The notes under the pieces were generated by a model. The model was not told the DNA's origin. It worked only from the letters and a program-made list of their open reading frames with translations, and did not search any database. A program made the translations under genes and the position numbers. A DNA stretch of 64,000 nt from Siphonodentalium dalli (Eukaryota > Mollusca > Scaphopoda > Gadilida > Siphonodentaliidae): NCBI GenBank assembly GCA_032622095.1, contig CP136065.1, forward strand, positions 97,099,343 to 97,163,342. Reading direction: 5' to 3'. Positions 11,701-22,440 of this stretch are shown one piece after another; within the stretch, counting starts at the first letter, position 1, and each line of letters opens with the position of its first letter.

Positions 11701-13490
11701 ATTATAAGGGACATACTCGAACTACCTTCCTACGAGAATTATATGTCCCAGAAAGACGCATTGAAGTAATAAAAATAGAATATAGAAAAGAACGTTCAGT
11801 GTTAGTCTATTCCTGATATGGTAAATGGTAAAGATTGTTTCCTTCATTTACAAGTATGTGCGAAAAATAGAAAACAGCTGGAAAATTACCCCGAGTTCAG
11901 ATAGATTTTTTCGACCACGTTTGTTATTTTCGATAATTTTTCAGCGGTTTGATGGTTGACTACTTCATTCCTTGATAGGATAGGGTGTGTACACAACGTA
12001 ATTGATAGGATATGATGCGTATACACCACATCGTAATTATTGGGATATGATCTCAATAACAACACGATCCAGTATAAAGCTGCATGGTGGACACGACTGA
12101 AATCGGTTCTATTTGCAACTAAACAGAACGTCACAATACATTAGTATGTTAATGGGTTTGTTGAGACACCGCGAATACCAGGGCAGAAAATGGAACCAGT
12201 AGTGCAGGATTGAGTTCTATCCTTCTGCGATGAAATAAGTTCCCCATTAAGGGTCAAACGCACGTTTTGCCAAATTTTCCTGGTATTTCAAAATGGACTT
12301 TCTCAAAATCTGCCAGGAATTTATTTCTATAATTTGGTAAAAGCGGTTATTATGACACGGTATGTAAGAACTATCGACCAATTGGATATTATAACCCTCA
12401 TTTACTTAACTTTTTTGGCATGAAAAATATTTAAAATTTCACTGTTTTTCAGTTATAAAGAACTTCTGTAAAATATATTTTTTTCAAAAGTGCAGTTCAT
12501 ATATCCATGAGATCATATCCCAATATCATCAAGAGGAGACTTAATTATGCTTGATTCGTGAAATTTCATTATGAAACTACCCATAAATAATTTTCTATAT
12601 TTGAGAATGTTCATGTCACGCCTGTTCATCAATGAACTGATAAGTTCGTGGGTCACGGTTTCATAACCAAGTTAAAGCTTACCACCATATTTCTTAGCTC
12701 TGTGGCATAATTCCAATTGATAGCTCCCTGCTTGCGTGGACCACATTGTATATCAACATTAGTTGTCATTGCTTTCGTAGCCCAATGGCAGTAGCTAATA
12801 ACTAGGGTTTTCAATTATGAGCTTTTGTGATTGTTTTCGACATACTTAATACCTATGGATGTAATGAAATAAATGTGGATTTCGCAATGCCTGTGTGATA
12901 CGAATGATATTTGGTTTTGGTAAACGGACAGTTGACTAAGGAATTTCTGAGCTATTTTGTTTCTAATCGGACGGGGTTTTGAAGATATTATTTTTCGAAA
13001 CGGTTCGAATGACGAAAACATTTGCACGGCTATTGCATTAATTAGTTCAACTTTCCTACTCACGTGTATTTGATGGAATGGATAATCCGAATTGCAGCAC
13101 GGAAATGCACAAAAGAACCAAAAAATATGTGTTTCCCATTCTAAGTCCAGGATTGATATAGACTGAGAACACCCCGATTATTTCAACATATTGCATTGCC
13201 AATTCACGGAAAATATGACACACCGGAATTGGAGCACCACTTAGATACCCACTCATCGCGAATTAACCCTGACGTAACGATGCGGTAATATACTATACAC
13301 ATGTATTATCATAACATCAAACAAAGTAATATAACACGAAGAGGGAGAATGAGAGCTGATTGAAGAACAGGTGGGAGAAGGACGCAACTGCACCACCAAC
13401 TGCAAGACATAGTTTGGTCCTCTGCTACGCTGGTCTGACCACTGCCATACATATATGCACGTAATTGAATCTAACATTTTTTATTGAAGA
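11701..13490. other. gene-free stretch
   Basis: Aside from the dispersed repeat at 12,240-12,540, no coding or structural feature is evident. Several 60-80 codon frames on the minus strand (12,815-13,477) have no recognisable domain. Confidence 0.4.
12240..12540 (+). repeat. dispersed repeat, copy 1 of 2
   Basis: Shares a diverged block with 15,385-15,620. The shared order is ACGCACGTTTT, ATTTCA(A/G)AAT, ATTTGGTA and GCAGTTCATATAT-CATGA. Identity is patchy, so this is an old repeat family. Confidence 0.5.
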
Positions 13491-13561
13491 GTTGTTGGTT
13501 ACAATTCATTCTAAATAAATAAATTTCTCAGATTAATGTAAATTTAATTGTGACCAACAAC
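13491..13561. repeat. short inverted repeat, 16-bp arms
   Basis: GTTGTTGGTTACAATT at 13491-13506 pairs with AATTGTGACCAACAAC at 13546-13561 with one mismatch. The ~39-bp spacer is AT-rich and rich in AAATAAAT. Small MITE or hairpin. Confidence 0.65.
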
Positions 13562-13753
13562 AGTCTTTTAAACAAATTATTGTGTACGTGAAGGCAGTGC
13601 TCAGACTGGAATAGGCAACTGAACTCTGCATTCGTCATAATGTCTAAATATTTCATCAATGTCCCTCCTTCCTACGACAGTGCAATACGGTAATGGAGCC
13701 TATCGCTCGCAATATAATGTTCATGTTATGTAAACATTTTATGCTAACCCGAT

Positions 13754-14030
13754 CATCAATGAACGAATTAAGAACAAGGAGTTTCAAACACGACTCTAGG
13801 GTCATATGCTGCTAAGCTACTAATCAATGAAATATTTAAGAAAATATAGTTTCAAACTTGATTTTAGCGGTGCTATCCTGCTAAACTGCTAATCAATTAA
13901 ATAATTCAGAAAAGAGAGTTTCAAACTTGATTCAAGCGATGCTATTCTGCTAAATTGCTAATTAATGAAATAATTAAGAACAAAGTTTCAAACTCGATTC
14001 TGGCAGTTATATGCAGCTAAACGGCTAGTA
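13754..14030 (+). repeat. 69-bp tandem repeat, four copies
   Basis: Four consecutive units begin ATCAATGAA/ATCAATTAA/ATTAATGAA. Each carries AGTTTCAAAC(T/A)(T/C)GA at about position 27 and ends GCTAAACTGCTA or similar. Unit 2 counts 69 bp. Units differ at roughly 10-25% of positions, so the array is not recent. It lies 0.9-1.1 kb upstream of the GT92 start codon. Confidence 0.8.
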
Positions 14031-14280
14031 GGTGTAAAATTAGAAATATCCAACAGTTGGGATAAAATACAATTGCAAAAGAAATTAACTAGACTTGGGT
14101 TGGGAATTTAGGACTTGTTCGTGGGCGTAATTTGAAATTATAAGGAATCGTTTCGCCACATCACTGCTAATTTCTTCTAGATAGCATTCGGTATGTGAAT
14201 TTGTGTAATATATGTACATGTTTAGGATTGTAAATCAATATATTTGCACCAGTGGTTAAATGGGTTCTGAAGTTGCTAAT

Positions 14281-14600
14281 CAATTGGTGCATACGAAGCT
14301 GATGCAGCACCACGCAGATCCGTGATTAATTATGCAGTTATGACAAACCAATCGAAGCGTCAGAACGCAGTTGTACCCATAACATCTATATATCGCATAC
14401 AGGGCACACATTTAGAATTTTGCAGGAAGAGAACACCTCTGAAGTAGCGAACCAATGAGTTGAGGTACCACCACGCATATCCGTGATTGGAGTATTAACA
14501 AACCAATGGTATAATCGGAACGCTCATGAACCCAGAACCTCCACATCAGTATCCGCATACATGACACACATTTAGAACTTTGCAGGAAGAGAACACTGTA
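14281..14600 (+). repeat. 160-bp tandem duplication upstream of the GT92 gene
   Basis: Two units of about 160 bp sit head to tail. ACCACGCAGATCCGTGATT at 14309 repeats as ACCACGCATATCCGTGATT at 14470. CACACATTTAGAATTTTGCA at 14405 repeats as CACACATTTAGAACTTTGCA at 14565. Both units end GGAAGAGAACAC. The duplication ends about 290 bp before the GT92 ATG, so it may overlap the promoter or 5' UTR. No TATA box was convincingly placed. Confidence 0.8.
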
Positions 14601-14885
14601 ATGTTATGGTTCGGAGCGACCTCTTTGTTTGTTTGAACATACGTTATTGATCATCCCAGAATCTAATATCACACATTTTGCTCTGATCCCATTTACTGGG
14701 TATACGCGGAACATGACGTGTTCTCAGTGTGTACACATTTCGCCTTTGTGACGGAATATTCAGAGTTAGTAATAATCAATAGGGGAGCAGTTTTGTTTGA
14801 AACCTTTGCGATAGACATGACATAAAACATTTGTAAGGCGTCGTGCTATGTACATTCATCACAAACCAGTTATCTCTAATACAGT

Positions 14886-15328
14886 ATGCGTTTCATTCTC
14901 TGGAAACGCAAATTTAGGAAGTGCTTTGTTTTCTGTTGTGTTCTGATACCTGTTGTACTCCTGATTCAACTGATTACCTATGTGTATACTCCGATTAACT
15001 TAATAGAAATGGACGTGGCACCTGCATTCTTCGTGGACGTGGAGCCAGTTGCACAGCCATCAGTGGTTGATTGTGGAGGGGTGGAACGATTACCCCCCGC
15101 GATAGATACTTCCGGAAACTGGCTTCGAGTATCTGTTTCACACAAGGAGAGAATGATTTATTCCGCGTTTCTTTATGAGATCGGAGGGAGGAGAGTAGTG
15201 CGTGTAATCGGCCTGACGTCTCAGCGACAAACGAAAGCACCGCTCTGGTGTTTCCTCTGGTTTAGTGATTCTGAAGTAATTGTTGAAAATTCTAACGTTG
15301 AACCCTTTTTGGATAATCACGACCTAAC
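14886..15328 (+). CDS. GT92 (DUF23) glycosyltransferase, exon 1
   Basis: First coding exon of a Golgi-type glycosyltransferase. The ATG at 14886 starts MRFILWKRKFRKC. A single hydrophobic segment follows at about residues 13-33 (CFVFCCVLIPVVLLIQLITY). The basic N-terminus plus one membrane segment is the type II topology expected for Golgi transferases. Residues ~34-148 form the stem and the beginning of the GT92 fold (ERMIYSAFLYEIGG, VRVIGLTSQ, LWCFLWFSD). The exon ends within the codon for T148 at a strong donor, AAC followed by GTAAGC, with GT at 15329-15330, leaving phase 2. Without splicing the frame hits TAA at 15330. The matching exon is at 39,391. Confidence 0.88.
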
Positions 15329-15384
15329 GTAAGCATTTCTTAAATCATTCTGCTACATTGCAAATGTATAGAGGTATTTTCGAC

Positions 15385-15620
15385 TATTTAGTCATGGTTT
15401 AAGACGCACGTTTTATCAAAATGTCCTGCTATTTCAGAATCGATTTTTTTTAAATCACTTGGGAATATATTTTTTAATTTGGTACTTATACGTTGACAGT
15501 CCCACATAATTGCAGAAGCCCACTTTGGTTTATTTCGACATGGAACATCTATAAAATTTCGATGTTTCATGCACCAAGAACCTAGTGCAGTTCATATATA
15601 CATGATATTACATGTGAAGA
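15385..15620 (+). repeat. dispersed repeat, copy 2 of 2
   Basis: Partner of 12,240-12,540: AGACGCACGTTTTATCAAAA, TATTTCAGAATCGATTTT, TTTAATTTGGTAC and GTGCAGTTCATATATACATG appear in the same order. It begins just 60 bp inside the GT92 intron. Confidence 0.5.
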
Positions 15621-16639
15621 ACATGAGATTTTGATTCAAGAGCTACATAAATATTTGCATTTAAATAGACAACCACCCACACCAAATTCTATAAATGTGA
15701 GATTAGATGCATATAATCATGCAAAAGCTGGTCACAGTATATTTGAGTACCGTTGCCTATTTGTAATTGAGTACTGACTTGACTAAACCAGACTGAATAT
15801 AACATTTGTATTTATATATAGAGCTCAAATAGTTGTGGCTGTTTCATTCTTCGTGGTAATTTATGGGTGATATGCTGTCATGCAATTACAATTTAGTTCA
15901 ACATTATGACGCACATGAAGCTCCATCTCTCTCTTCTCTCAAAGCGGCAATAATATCAGATGGTTGGTCGTTAACTTCTCGGTGATATTATAAATTATTA
16001 TTGAAGTTTTTGCTTGGAGATGTTATCATTCGTGCATGTATAGCGCAGTTCGTTTTTAATTATGTGCCAAGCGTCGATTTATTCCAGGATGTCAACAATA
16101 TACGTCACCGATTCCCTTGCATGTGGATTAATATCATGTGTATGTGTCCATGTTCTGGTCTTCCTATCTGTCTTGGATAAACATTTCTCAACCTGTCATG
16201 ATTCATTCACGTTGTGTATATACTTATATTACAATATATGTTCAGAGCTTGTGCTTGTATTAGGACCTGCATTATTATTACTACCAGATATCCGCATATT
16301 GGAGTTTCACCGCATCAGATGTAAAATTCACGTTGCTCCAACCCATCGCGGTAACTCCGAATAATTGCAAAATAACAAATAAAATACACAGCCACCCTTC
16401 TTCGTTATTTGACAAAATTACCAGAGATCACACACTCAGTTATGACCAGGCGAAACATAATTGTATTAAGTTTGACCATCCTTGCCATGCATGTAATGCT
16501 CTATTGACAGACAGCACGACAACGCCTGGGTAAATATCATCTCCTATCAACATGATTATCGGTCGATATTGCCTTCCGTTCATCTTGTGCAAATATTGGA
16601 GATACCGTTCAGGCAAACAGAAGAGTTCACATTTTAACA
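15621..16639. other. gene-free intronic stretch
   Basis: No reading frame with recognisable domains. A 100-codon frame at 16,062-16,364 has no resemblance I can identify and no splice context. Confidence 0.4.
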
Positions 16640-16760
16640 ATGCATATGTGTCTTTTGTCTGATGTGTGTTATGATTTGCTGGGTGGTTTAAAGCCACATG
16701 GCGGTTTGCGCTCCAACATGCACATAATATTATTCACTTTTGATTTTTGCATAATTCGAG
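16640..16760 (+). mobile_element. small LINE RT fragment
   Basis: AAAGCCACATGGCGGTTTGC followed by GCTCCAACATGCACATAATA closely matches the minus-strand LINE at about 48,790-48,860. Upstream bases also track its codons for LYVNDLIRGIKATW at lower identity. It is a ~100-bp relic of the same LINE family in + orientation. Confidence 0.55.
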
Positions 16761-17261
16761 TCGTGTCAAGTCGTGGAGTTGTTGGATACAGGTAATGAAT
16801 TGGTATATTCATGTGCTATCTGTTACGTCTTGACTGATGTATGATAGAATGGGTGTCATGAGAGCACTACATACACAGTCGTATATGCAACATGTTTGTG
16901 TCACTTGTCGTGTCGGTCACCACTCACCATCTATATTTAATCAATCCATACATTGGATATTAACTATGACAATAATATATAACTGTTATAATTATTATTG
17001 AGCAGTGCCGTATAGTCCGCATATATATTCAGTGGGCTCTCAATTGTTGCTCTTTCCAAAATTCCAGATAAACATTCGTTTCTTTGTCTATTGTATATTG
17101 GGCAGTGGAATAACAAAAAAACTACAACCAAGTCGCAATCTGCAGTGATGTATTTGCGCTGGGCGTGAGTAATAGAAGTAGTGATATATAAGGCTATGAT
17201 TATTATCCGTGCTTCATATTGTCGACTTAAAGTCACACAATGTTTCACACCTCCGCACGTT
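16761..17261. other. gene-free intronic stretch
   Basis: Nothing recognised. A minus-strand frame at 16,964-17,248 has no known domain. Confidence 0.4.
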
Positions 17262-18555
17262 ATTACGCGCGCTCTGTGTGTATACTAATGTAGATATTCT
17301 CGTTTCGCCTGGGCGCATGTGTGTTTTATTTAAAGAATGATAATATTTGGGAGGATTAAAAGTCGAACTGGAACTGGAGGCCGAATCCGGTAAAAGGTGT
17401 AGTTGGGAATTTAAATTTCATTTATTGTCGTTAACATTATGTCAATAATGTTGATTTTTGGTTTGTGATAAGCTATGTCAATTACAAATAAAAGAAATTG
17501 AAAAAGATAATTTGTAAATCTTATATTTCAACTTTTATAGACATTTTTCGTTCTGCAGCCCACTGGGGGTTGTGGTCGGAGACGGCCGAGTCGGTCGCTG
17601 GTTCGTTACTTAGGTGCTGGTTGTTATTGTTATTTTAACGGAATTCTGAGTTAGTCATTCGTGAAACCAATATGTTTTATATTCTATAATTACATCATGG
17701 GTATATAATATATGATATATGGTCTTGAGCGCGTTACAATTTCTGACATTGGTTTTCTTGTCTGGTAGTGTGTTCCACATCTCGACGGCTGAAGGAAGGA
17801 AGGAATTTTCGTATGACGCAGTATCACGAGAAGGGTTAGTTAGGTGATGCTTTCTCATTGGATATCGGTGCATATTCTCTGTTGATCTCAGAACTAAGAT
17901 ATATAGATATGAGGGTGTCATTTTATAGAACATTTTATAGAATTGGCATAATTTGGAGATTTACCGACGTACAGACAATTTTCCCCATTCAGTTTCCATT
18001 ATAAGATTTTCATTACTCCAGCTTTTTGTTACTCCAGTTGCTATTCTCGCCGCCTCATAATGCAGTTTTTCGAGCATGTCGCTTTTGCCATTAGTACAGT
18101 TGTCCCAGCCAGGAGAAGCATACACGAAAATAGGACGTATGTAAACAAAATAAATTTTTCGAGGGTTCTCCTGTCTAGGACAAAATGTGTTGTTTGCACT
18201 GGCAAGCGAAGGCACTTTCTCGCTGCTATCTTTTTTCAATCATGTGTTGGCTCAAGTTACCTTTGTTGTTAAATGTCACTCCTATCTGTTTATAAGTAGA
18301 CACAGTTTATATTACTTCATCGCCCATTATCAAAGGTTTGTGTATAGATTTGATATTATCAATAAACTTTGTTTTAGGGGCACTAAATTTGACATTCTAC
18401 TGCTTGGTCCACCTCATATGTTTTTCTAAGTCAGAATACATGACATCAGCCGCGAAATATGAATCGTCTTTTGATAGATACATTGATTTATCGTCAGCGA
18501 AGAGCTTTATATTACATGTGAGGTCATCCACGTTATCGTTTATGAGGGTGACGAC
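17262..18555 (-). mobile_element. 5'-truncated LINE (CR1/L2-like), antisense in GT92 intron
   Basis: Minus-strand LINE covering the end of the RT domain, the C-terminal region and a ~390-bp 3' UTR. The 3' UTR (17,262-17,650) is shared with copies at 9,945-10,095 (+), 41,944-42,402 (+) and 43,374-43,665 (-), which fixes the family. The 5' truncation is near 18,555, where the frame encoding LINDNVDD starts abruptly. Confidence 0.85.
17655..18555 (-). pseudogene. LINE reverse transcriptase C-terminal part, decayed
   Basis: Reading right to left, the first segment encodes NIKLFADDKSMYLSK, with the RT catalytic box as FADD. Next come IGVTFNNKGNLSQHM and YFVYIRPIFVYASPGWDNC (the post-RT YIRPxxxYASPxW motif), then LHYEAARIATGVTKS and the C-terminal FLPSAVEMWNTLP. 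Frames change between 18,240 and 18,420. A TAA at 17,961-17,963 lies in the same frame as the final segment, which ends ...TYWFHE at 17,655. Several lesions make it inactive. CR1/L2 group is the likely affiliation. Confidence 0.82.
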
Positions 18556-18904
18556 CCCCTCCCCCTGGAATCCGGCTTAAAACTGACCCTGGCATCCGGA
18601 ATACTCCATAACAGAGAGATGGCATCCGGCATATTCTTTTCACTAAATTTATTGAAAATAAAATGACTGATGAAACAAAAGTGGACATGATGCATGCATT
18701 GGAATTAGTCTGCATATTGGCTGTAGTAAGCTAGTTATTTGCCTTAGCAGCAGTTATAATCTGATAACACATACATGAATATATTGGTATAGGATTATGT
18801 TGAAACATGCATTAGAGTACAATTGCAAACATGTGTGCATATTTTTGTGTAGAAACAAACCATTGAAAGTTCGTTCACTTGACATCAGTTAATATTTCCT
18901 TATT
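18556..18904. other. gene-free intronic stretch
   Basis: GGCATCCGG words repeat three times near 18,563-18,630; otherwise anonymous. Confidence 0.35.
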
Positions 18905-19345
18905 GAAAACATTCTGGTCCGATTTTCACGGAATAAATGGCATTGTAATACGTATATAGTGTGCCGTTGACAAATAATTAAGATACCTCCCAAAATGTTT
19001 ACCACCAACCCACTGGGTTTCCTATCCTTCCCTGCGACCAAAAATGGAAAATGCCCGAACTCATCTTTCTGGTCCGATGTTCACGGATTAAACGACATTG
19101 TAGGGTGGCTGTTGGCGATTAATTAAGATTCTTCTCAAAATATTTACCACAAAACCGACTGGCACTGGGTTTCCATACGTACCCTGCGACCGAAAATGGA
19201 AAAATGCCCAAAATCGCCTTTCTGCATCGTCCAATTTTCACGGATCAAACGGCAGGGTGTAGGGTACATGACCGTTGGCGAATATTAAGATGCAACCAAA
19301 AACAAAACAATTACTACTCAAACCAATGGGGTTCTATACCGTACG
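18905..19345 (+). repeat. ~155-bp tandem repeat, about 2.8 copies
   Basis: Units start TTCTGGTCCGATTTTCACGG at about 18,910, TTCTGGTCCGATGTTCACGG at about 19,067 and CGTCCAATTTTCACGGATCA at about 19,225. Each continues with GTTGRCRAATAATTAAGAT, TTTACCACnAAnCCnACTGG and CTGCGACC(A/G)AAAATGG. A piece of the same unit (CTACCACAAAACCGACTGG) reappears inside the zinc-finger element near 54,840. Confidence 0.78.
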
Positions 19346-20109
19346 ACTCATGTACTAATGTCGTTATTACAATGTGCGTATTGTGGCGGGGGGTGACTAC
19401 CAAATGGACAACGGTTCAGTGAAGTAGCTGCATGATATCGCAGAAAGAGCCAATGCCCAACTGGATTATAACCCTTCCATCCAGGGAGGGTCTTGACTTG
19501 CCGAATATCCCATCCGGCCTCGATTTGGATTTAATCCAATAAAACTCAGAATCTTCAAAAACTAAATTTATGTATTATTAATCCTTTGAGTTTTGTAAGA
19601 TATTTGTCGCATTTATGATCATGCAGTGTCAAAAGATTGACAAATTTCGCATTTTGACTTGCAAATTCTTCCAATTCTAACAAATTTCATTCAATCAACG
19701 TAGTCCATGAGCCAGGACCGAGAATGATACCATTTTGGTTGGCAAATTCTATCAACATTTTTCTCAAAGCTTATAATCTGAAGTTTATCTGAGTGCTGGG
19801 GCGCATTGTGCCAGTGTAGCTTAGTGTGCAAAATATATGTTTCCATGGCAAAAACGTTGTAACTAATACTACTTGTAAAGACAGCTTAATTGTCATTGAT
19901 GATCTCCATAAATTCTAGAGTATATATATGGTGTACAAGGTTACTTCCTGAATCGCGCTGTCCACATGTTTTCCTAAATATTTGTTGAATATTTTGATTT
20001 AGCATTGGCCAAATTCGAAACCCCATTCAAACTGTCATGTGAACTTTGGGACATATGTAATCAATATACATATATATTAATATAATTTCGCCAATGGATG
20101 ATAATTAAA
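19346..20109. other. gene-free intronic stretch
   Basis: No gene or clear repeat recognised. Confidence 0.4.
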
Positions 20110-20310
20110 GATATAATGTTGACACTGAAAGTTCGTATCAACTTGAGCGCAGAAAATGCAGTCGGTAAATACATCTTTAGTTATTGAACATGCACAGTGG
20201 CGATAATGTTTTGGGAGTGTTATTCAATGTGACCCACTCAACCCCGAAATCGACATACGACATATTACATATTACGTGTGTTGCTTATCGCACACTCTTT
20301 ACATATTCTA
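20110..20310 (-). mobile_element. MITE copy, same family as 31,751-31,975
   Basis: The right end, TTGCTTATCGCACACTCTTT at about 20,282-20,301, is the reverse complement of the terminus AAAGAGTGTGCGATAA found at 4,965 and in variant form at 31,760. The left terminus is degenerate. Confidence 0.45.
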
Positions 20311-20899
20311 TTCCGACCTCGAAATTAGTTTATTGAATTGAATTGAAATGAACTCAAATTATTGCTCAATTATTAACGTTATTGTCTTCTTTTGTTGAAT
20401 TCAATGCATTCAGTGATTTTGTATAAATGACATGGGCACAGCACTTGTGTTATGTTACGCCAATAGCAGGTATTGGTAAGTGGACCCTGAAGACACCACA
20501 TGTCGATCCATATAATATAATGTAAATGTAAAACGTATTATGTCTTATAAATGCCTAATCCACTTGTATTCACTGTGTCACGACGTGTTTATACATGTAC
20601 ATGTTTTGTGGTAACAGACGTCAAATATTTCTTTTATTAATTTTTGTAAAGGGCCCCGAACACCATCCGCGCCATTAAGATAGAGACACCTTTGCTAGTG
20701 CTATAAACCACAACGTTACATTCCTGGTAAATATTACCTCTATTAGTCCTATAGATGGCCTCATTATTTTCTATATATAGTGGACATGCAGACAGACAAA
20801 TGTTCGAACATATATACAGATACTAGATAAAACCAGCTGTGTCAGTATATTGTATCGCTTCAATCACAGGCCTAAAATGTTATGTTAATATATTTAAAT

Positions 20900-21080
20900 A
20901 AAGTAAAATATAAATAAAATTGCATATCTTAATTAAGGTCCATATCAGTATGGGTCCGTATAAGCCACGGCCCGTATATGCCGAGGGTCCGTATAAGCCA
21001 GGGTCCGTAACATTCTGTGGTCCGAATAAAAGTCAGGGTCCGTATGCATGCGCCAGGGTCTGTATCAGCCTCATACCGAC
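20900..21080 (+). repeat. GGGTCCGTATAAGCCA short tandem repeat
   Basis: About seven variants of (G)GGTCCGTATAAGCC(A/G) at 16-25 bp spacing follow an AT-rich leader (ATAAAATTGCATATCTTAAT). A second locus with the same leader and unit is at 24,602-24,695, so leader and repeat move together as one element. Confidence 0.75.
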
Positions 21081-21269
21081 GTGTGCACGCCTGGATCGGA
21101 AGCATTTAATCTACATAGTAGTATATGGCTACATTTTCTCTAATAACAAAATAATGTATATAATTATCTTGCAGGGTGAATTTGTAACTGGAATCAACAT
21201 TAATTGAACTTATGAACATAATATATTTTAAAAGATTACTGAAACACTTGTCTCTACGCTAATATTCTC

Positions 21270-21289
21270 TACGCTAATATATTAGCGTA
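21270..21289. repeat. perfect 20-bp palindrome
   Basis: TACGCTAATATATTAGCGTA is perfectly self-complementary. Half-site copies flank it: TCTACGCTAATATTC just upstream and CTAATATTTTAGCGTATC about 35 bp downstream. Confidence 0.8.
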
Positions 21290-21539
21290 ACGGGTTGACG
21301 TAAAATAAGAGTTATTCTAATATTTTAGCGTATCTGTTTCAAAGGGTTAACAATTAACTAGTTATCTCTGTAGGTCCGTGTGGACTTTCCACTTCCTAAG
21401 ATAGCTCAGGTGTGGAAACCCATTACGTCGGGTTTGATTGTGACTTTTGTATCTGTATAAACACAAGGCTCGTCAGATTGCCCAGTGTAAGCGTTTGCTT
21501 TTTCAACTGTTCCGCAAATATTAATGTCATTGACATGGG

Positions 21540-22440
21540 AACTATATTTTATCTGGATATATGACTCCTCGTCTAGGCACGCCCCGTCTAAAAGTTTCCA
21601 CAATAACCAAGAAATAGATAAGTGCAGTATCGTGCTTTAGTTAATGTCACAAATCGTGTTTATTTTGTTCTGATTGTATCTCAAGGGTAATGTATCATGA
21701 GTCATGTATTACCACAAAGGTATGCATGAGGATGGGGATTGCTTTTATGACTAACCTACTAGAGGTAGTGGATTATGAGCCAAATTATAAAACATAGACC
21801 AAATATTACATATTCCCAATGACATTGACTGTAGCAATTGACATTGACCCTATAACGCATATGGCCCAGTCAATTGATGGATCCTTAATTGGCAATATGA
21901 GTTCACATCATTTCTTCAAACAAAATTAGGCTCAGGTTTCCAGCAGTTGGATTTTCAATAATAATATTTGATGCTGTTGCCATGGAAACCAGATTTGTAT
22001 CTCGACAGTTTGTGAGACCTCTCACTGGGCATCCCCCCAAAAAGTGTTCATTATAGCTACGCGACACATATGTGAAGTTTCATGATTTAGTTACTAAAGT
22101 CACAAAAATTTCAGTTATTTTGGTATTGATGGTAATTCATCGTCGCTTATGTAGTGTCACAATTACCGCAACAAGGCAGTACTTAAAAGCAGATTAAAAT
22201 GTAACTAAAATGTTCCATACAACAACAAAAAAATACACAAGGTTCGTTGATTCTCAAAAGAGGCATTTTTTTAATTTTTCTTCAAATATATGGTGTCGTT
22301 GTCACGGAAACCTGGGTTTATAACGACATTTCACACCACCCCACCGGGACACGCCCTCCAAAAGTTTTCCCTATTACTAAGTATATATTTGTATAAGTTT
22401 CGTGCTTTAGTCAATAAATTCACAATTCAACCTCTAAAGG
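21540..22440 (+). repeat. degenerate ~320-450 bp repeats, three copies
   Basis: A block reading AAAAGTTTCCACAATAACCA ... TCGTGCTTTAGTTAATGTCA (from 21,591) recurs. Its copies are at 22,039 (AAAAGTGTTCATTATAGCTA ... TCATGATTTAGTTACTAAAG) and at 22,361 (AAAAGTTTTCCCTATTACTA ... TCGTGCTTTAGTCAATAAAT). Each is preceded by a CGnCC-rich stretch and GGAAACC. No coding content. Confidence 0.65.

Noticed and set aside
18660-18690. CTGATGA-type hammerhead ribozyme core
   Set aside because: The GAAAC box and the flanking stems needed for a hammerhead fold are missing.
18533-18715. Minus-strand 60-codon frame
   Set aside because: It lies at the LINE 5' truncation point and is not in the RT frame.
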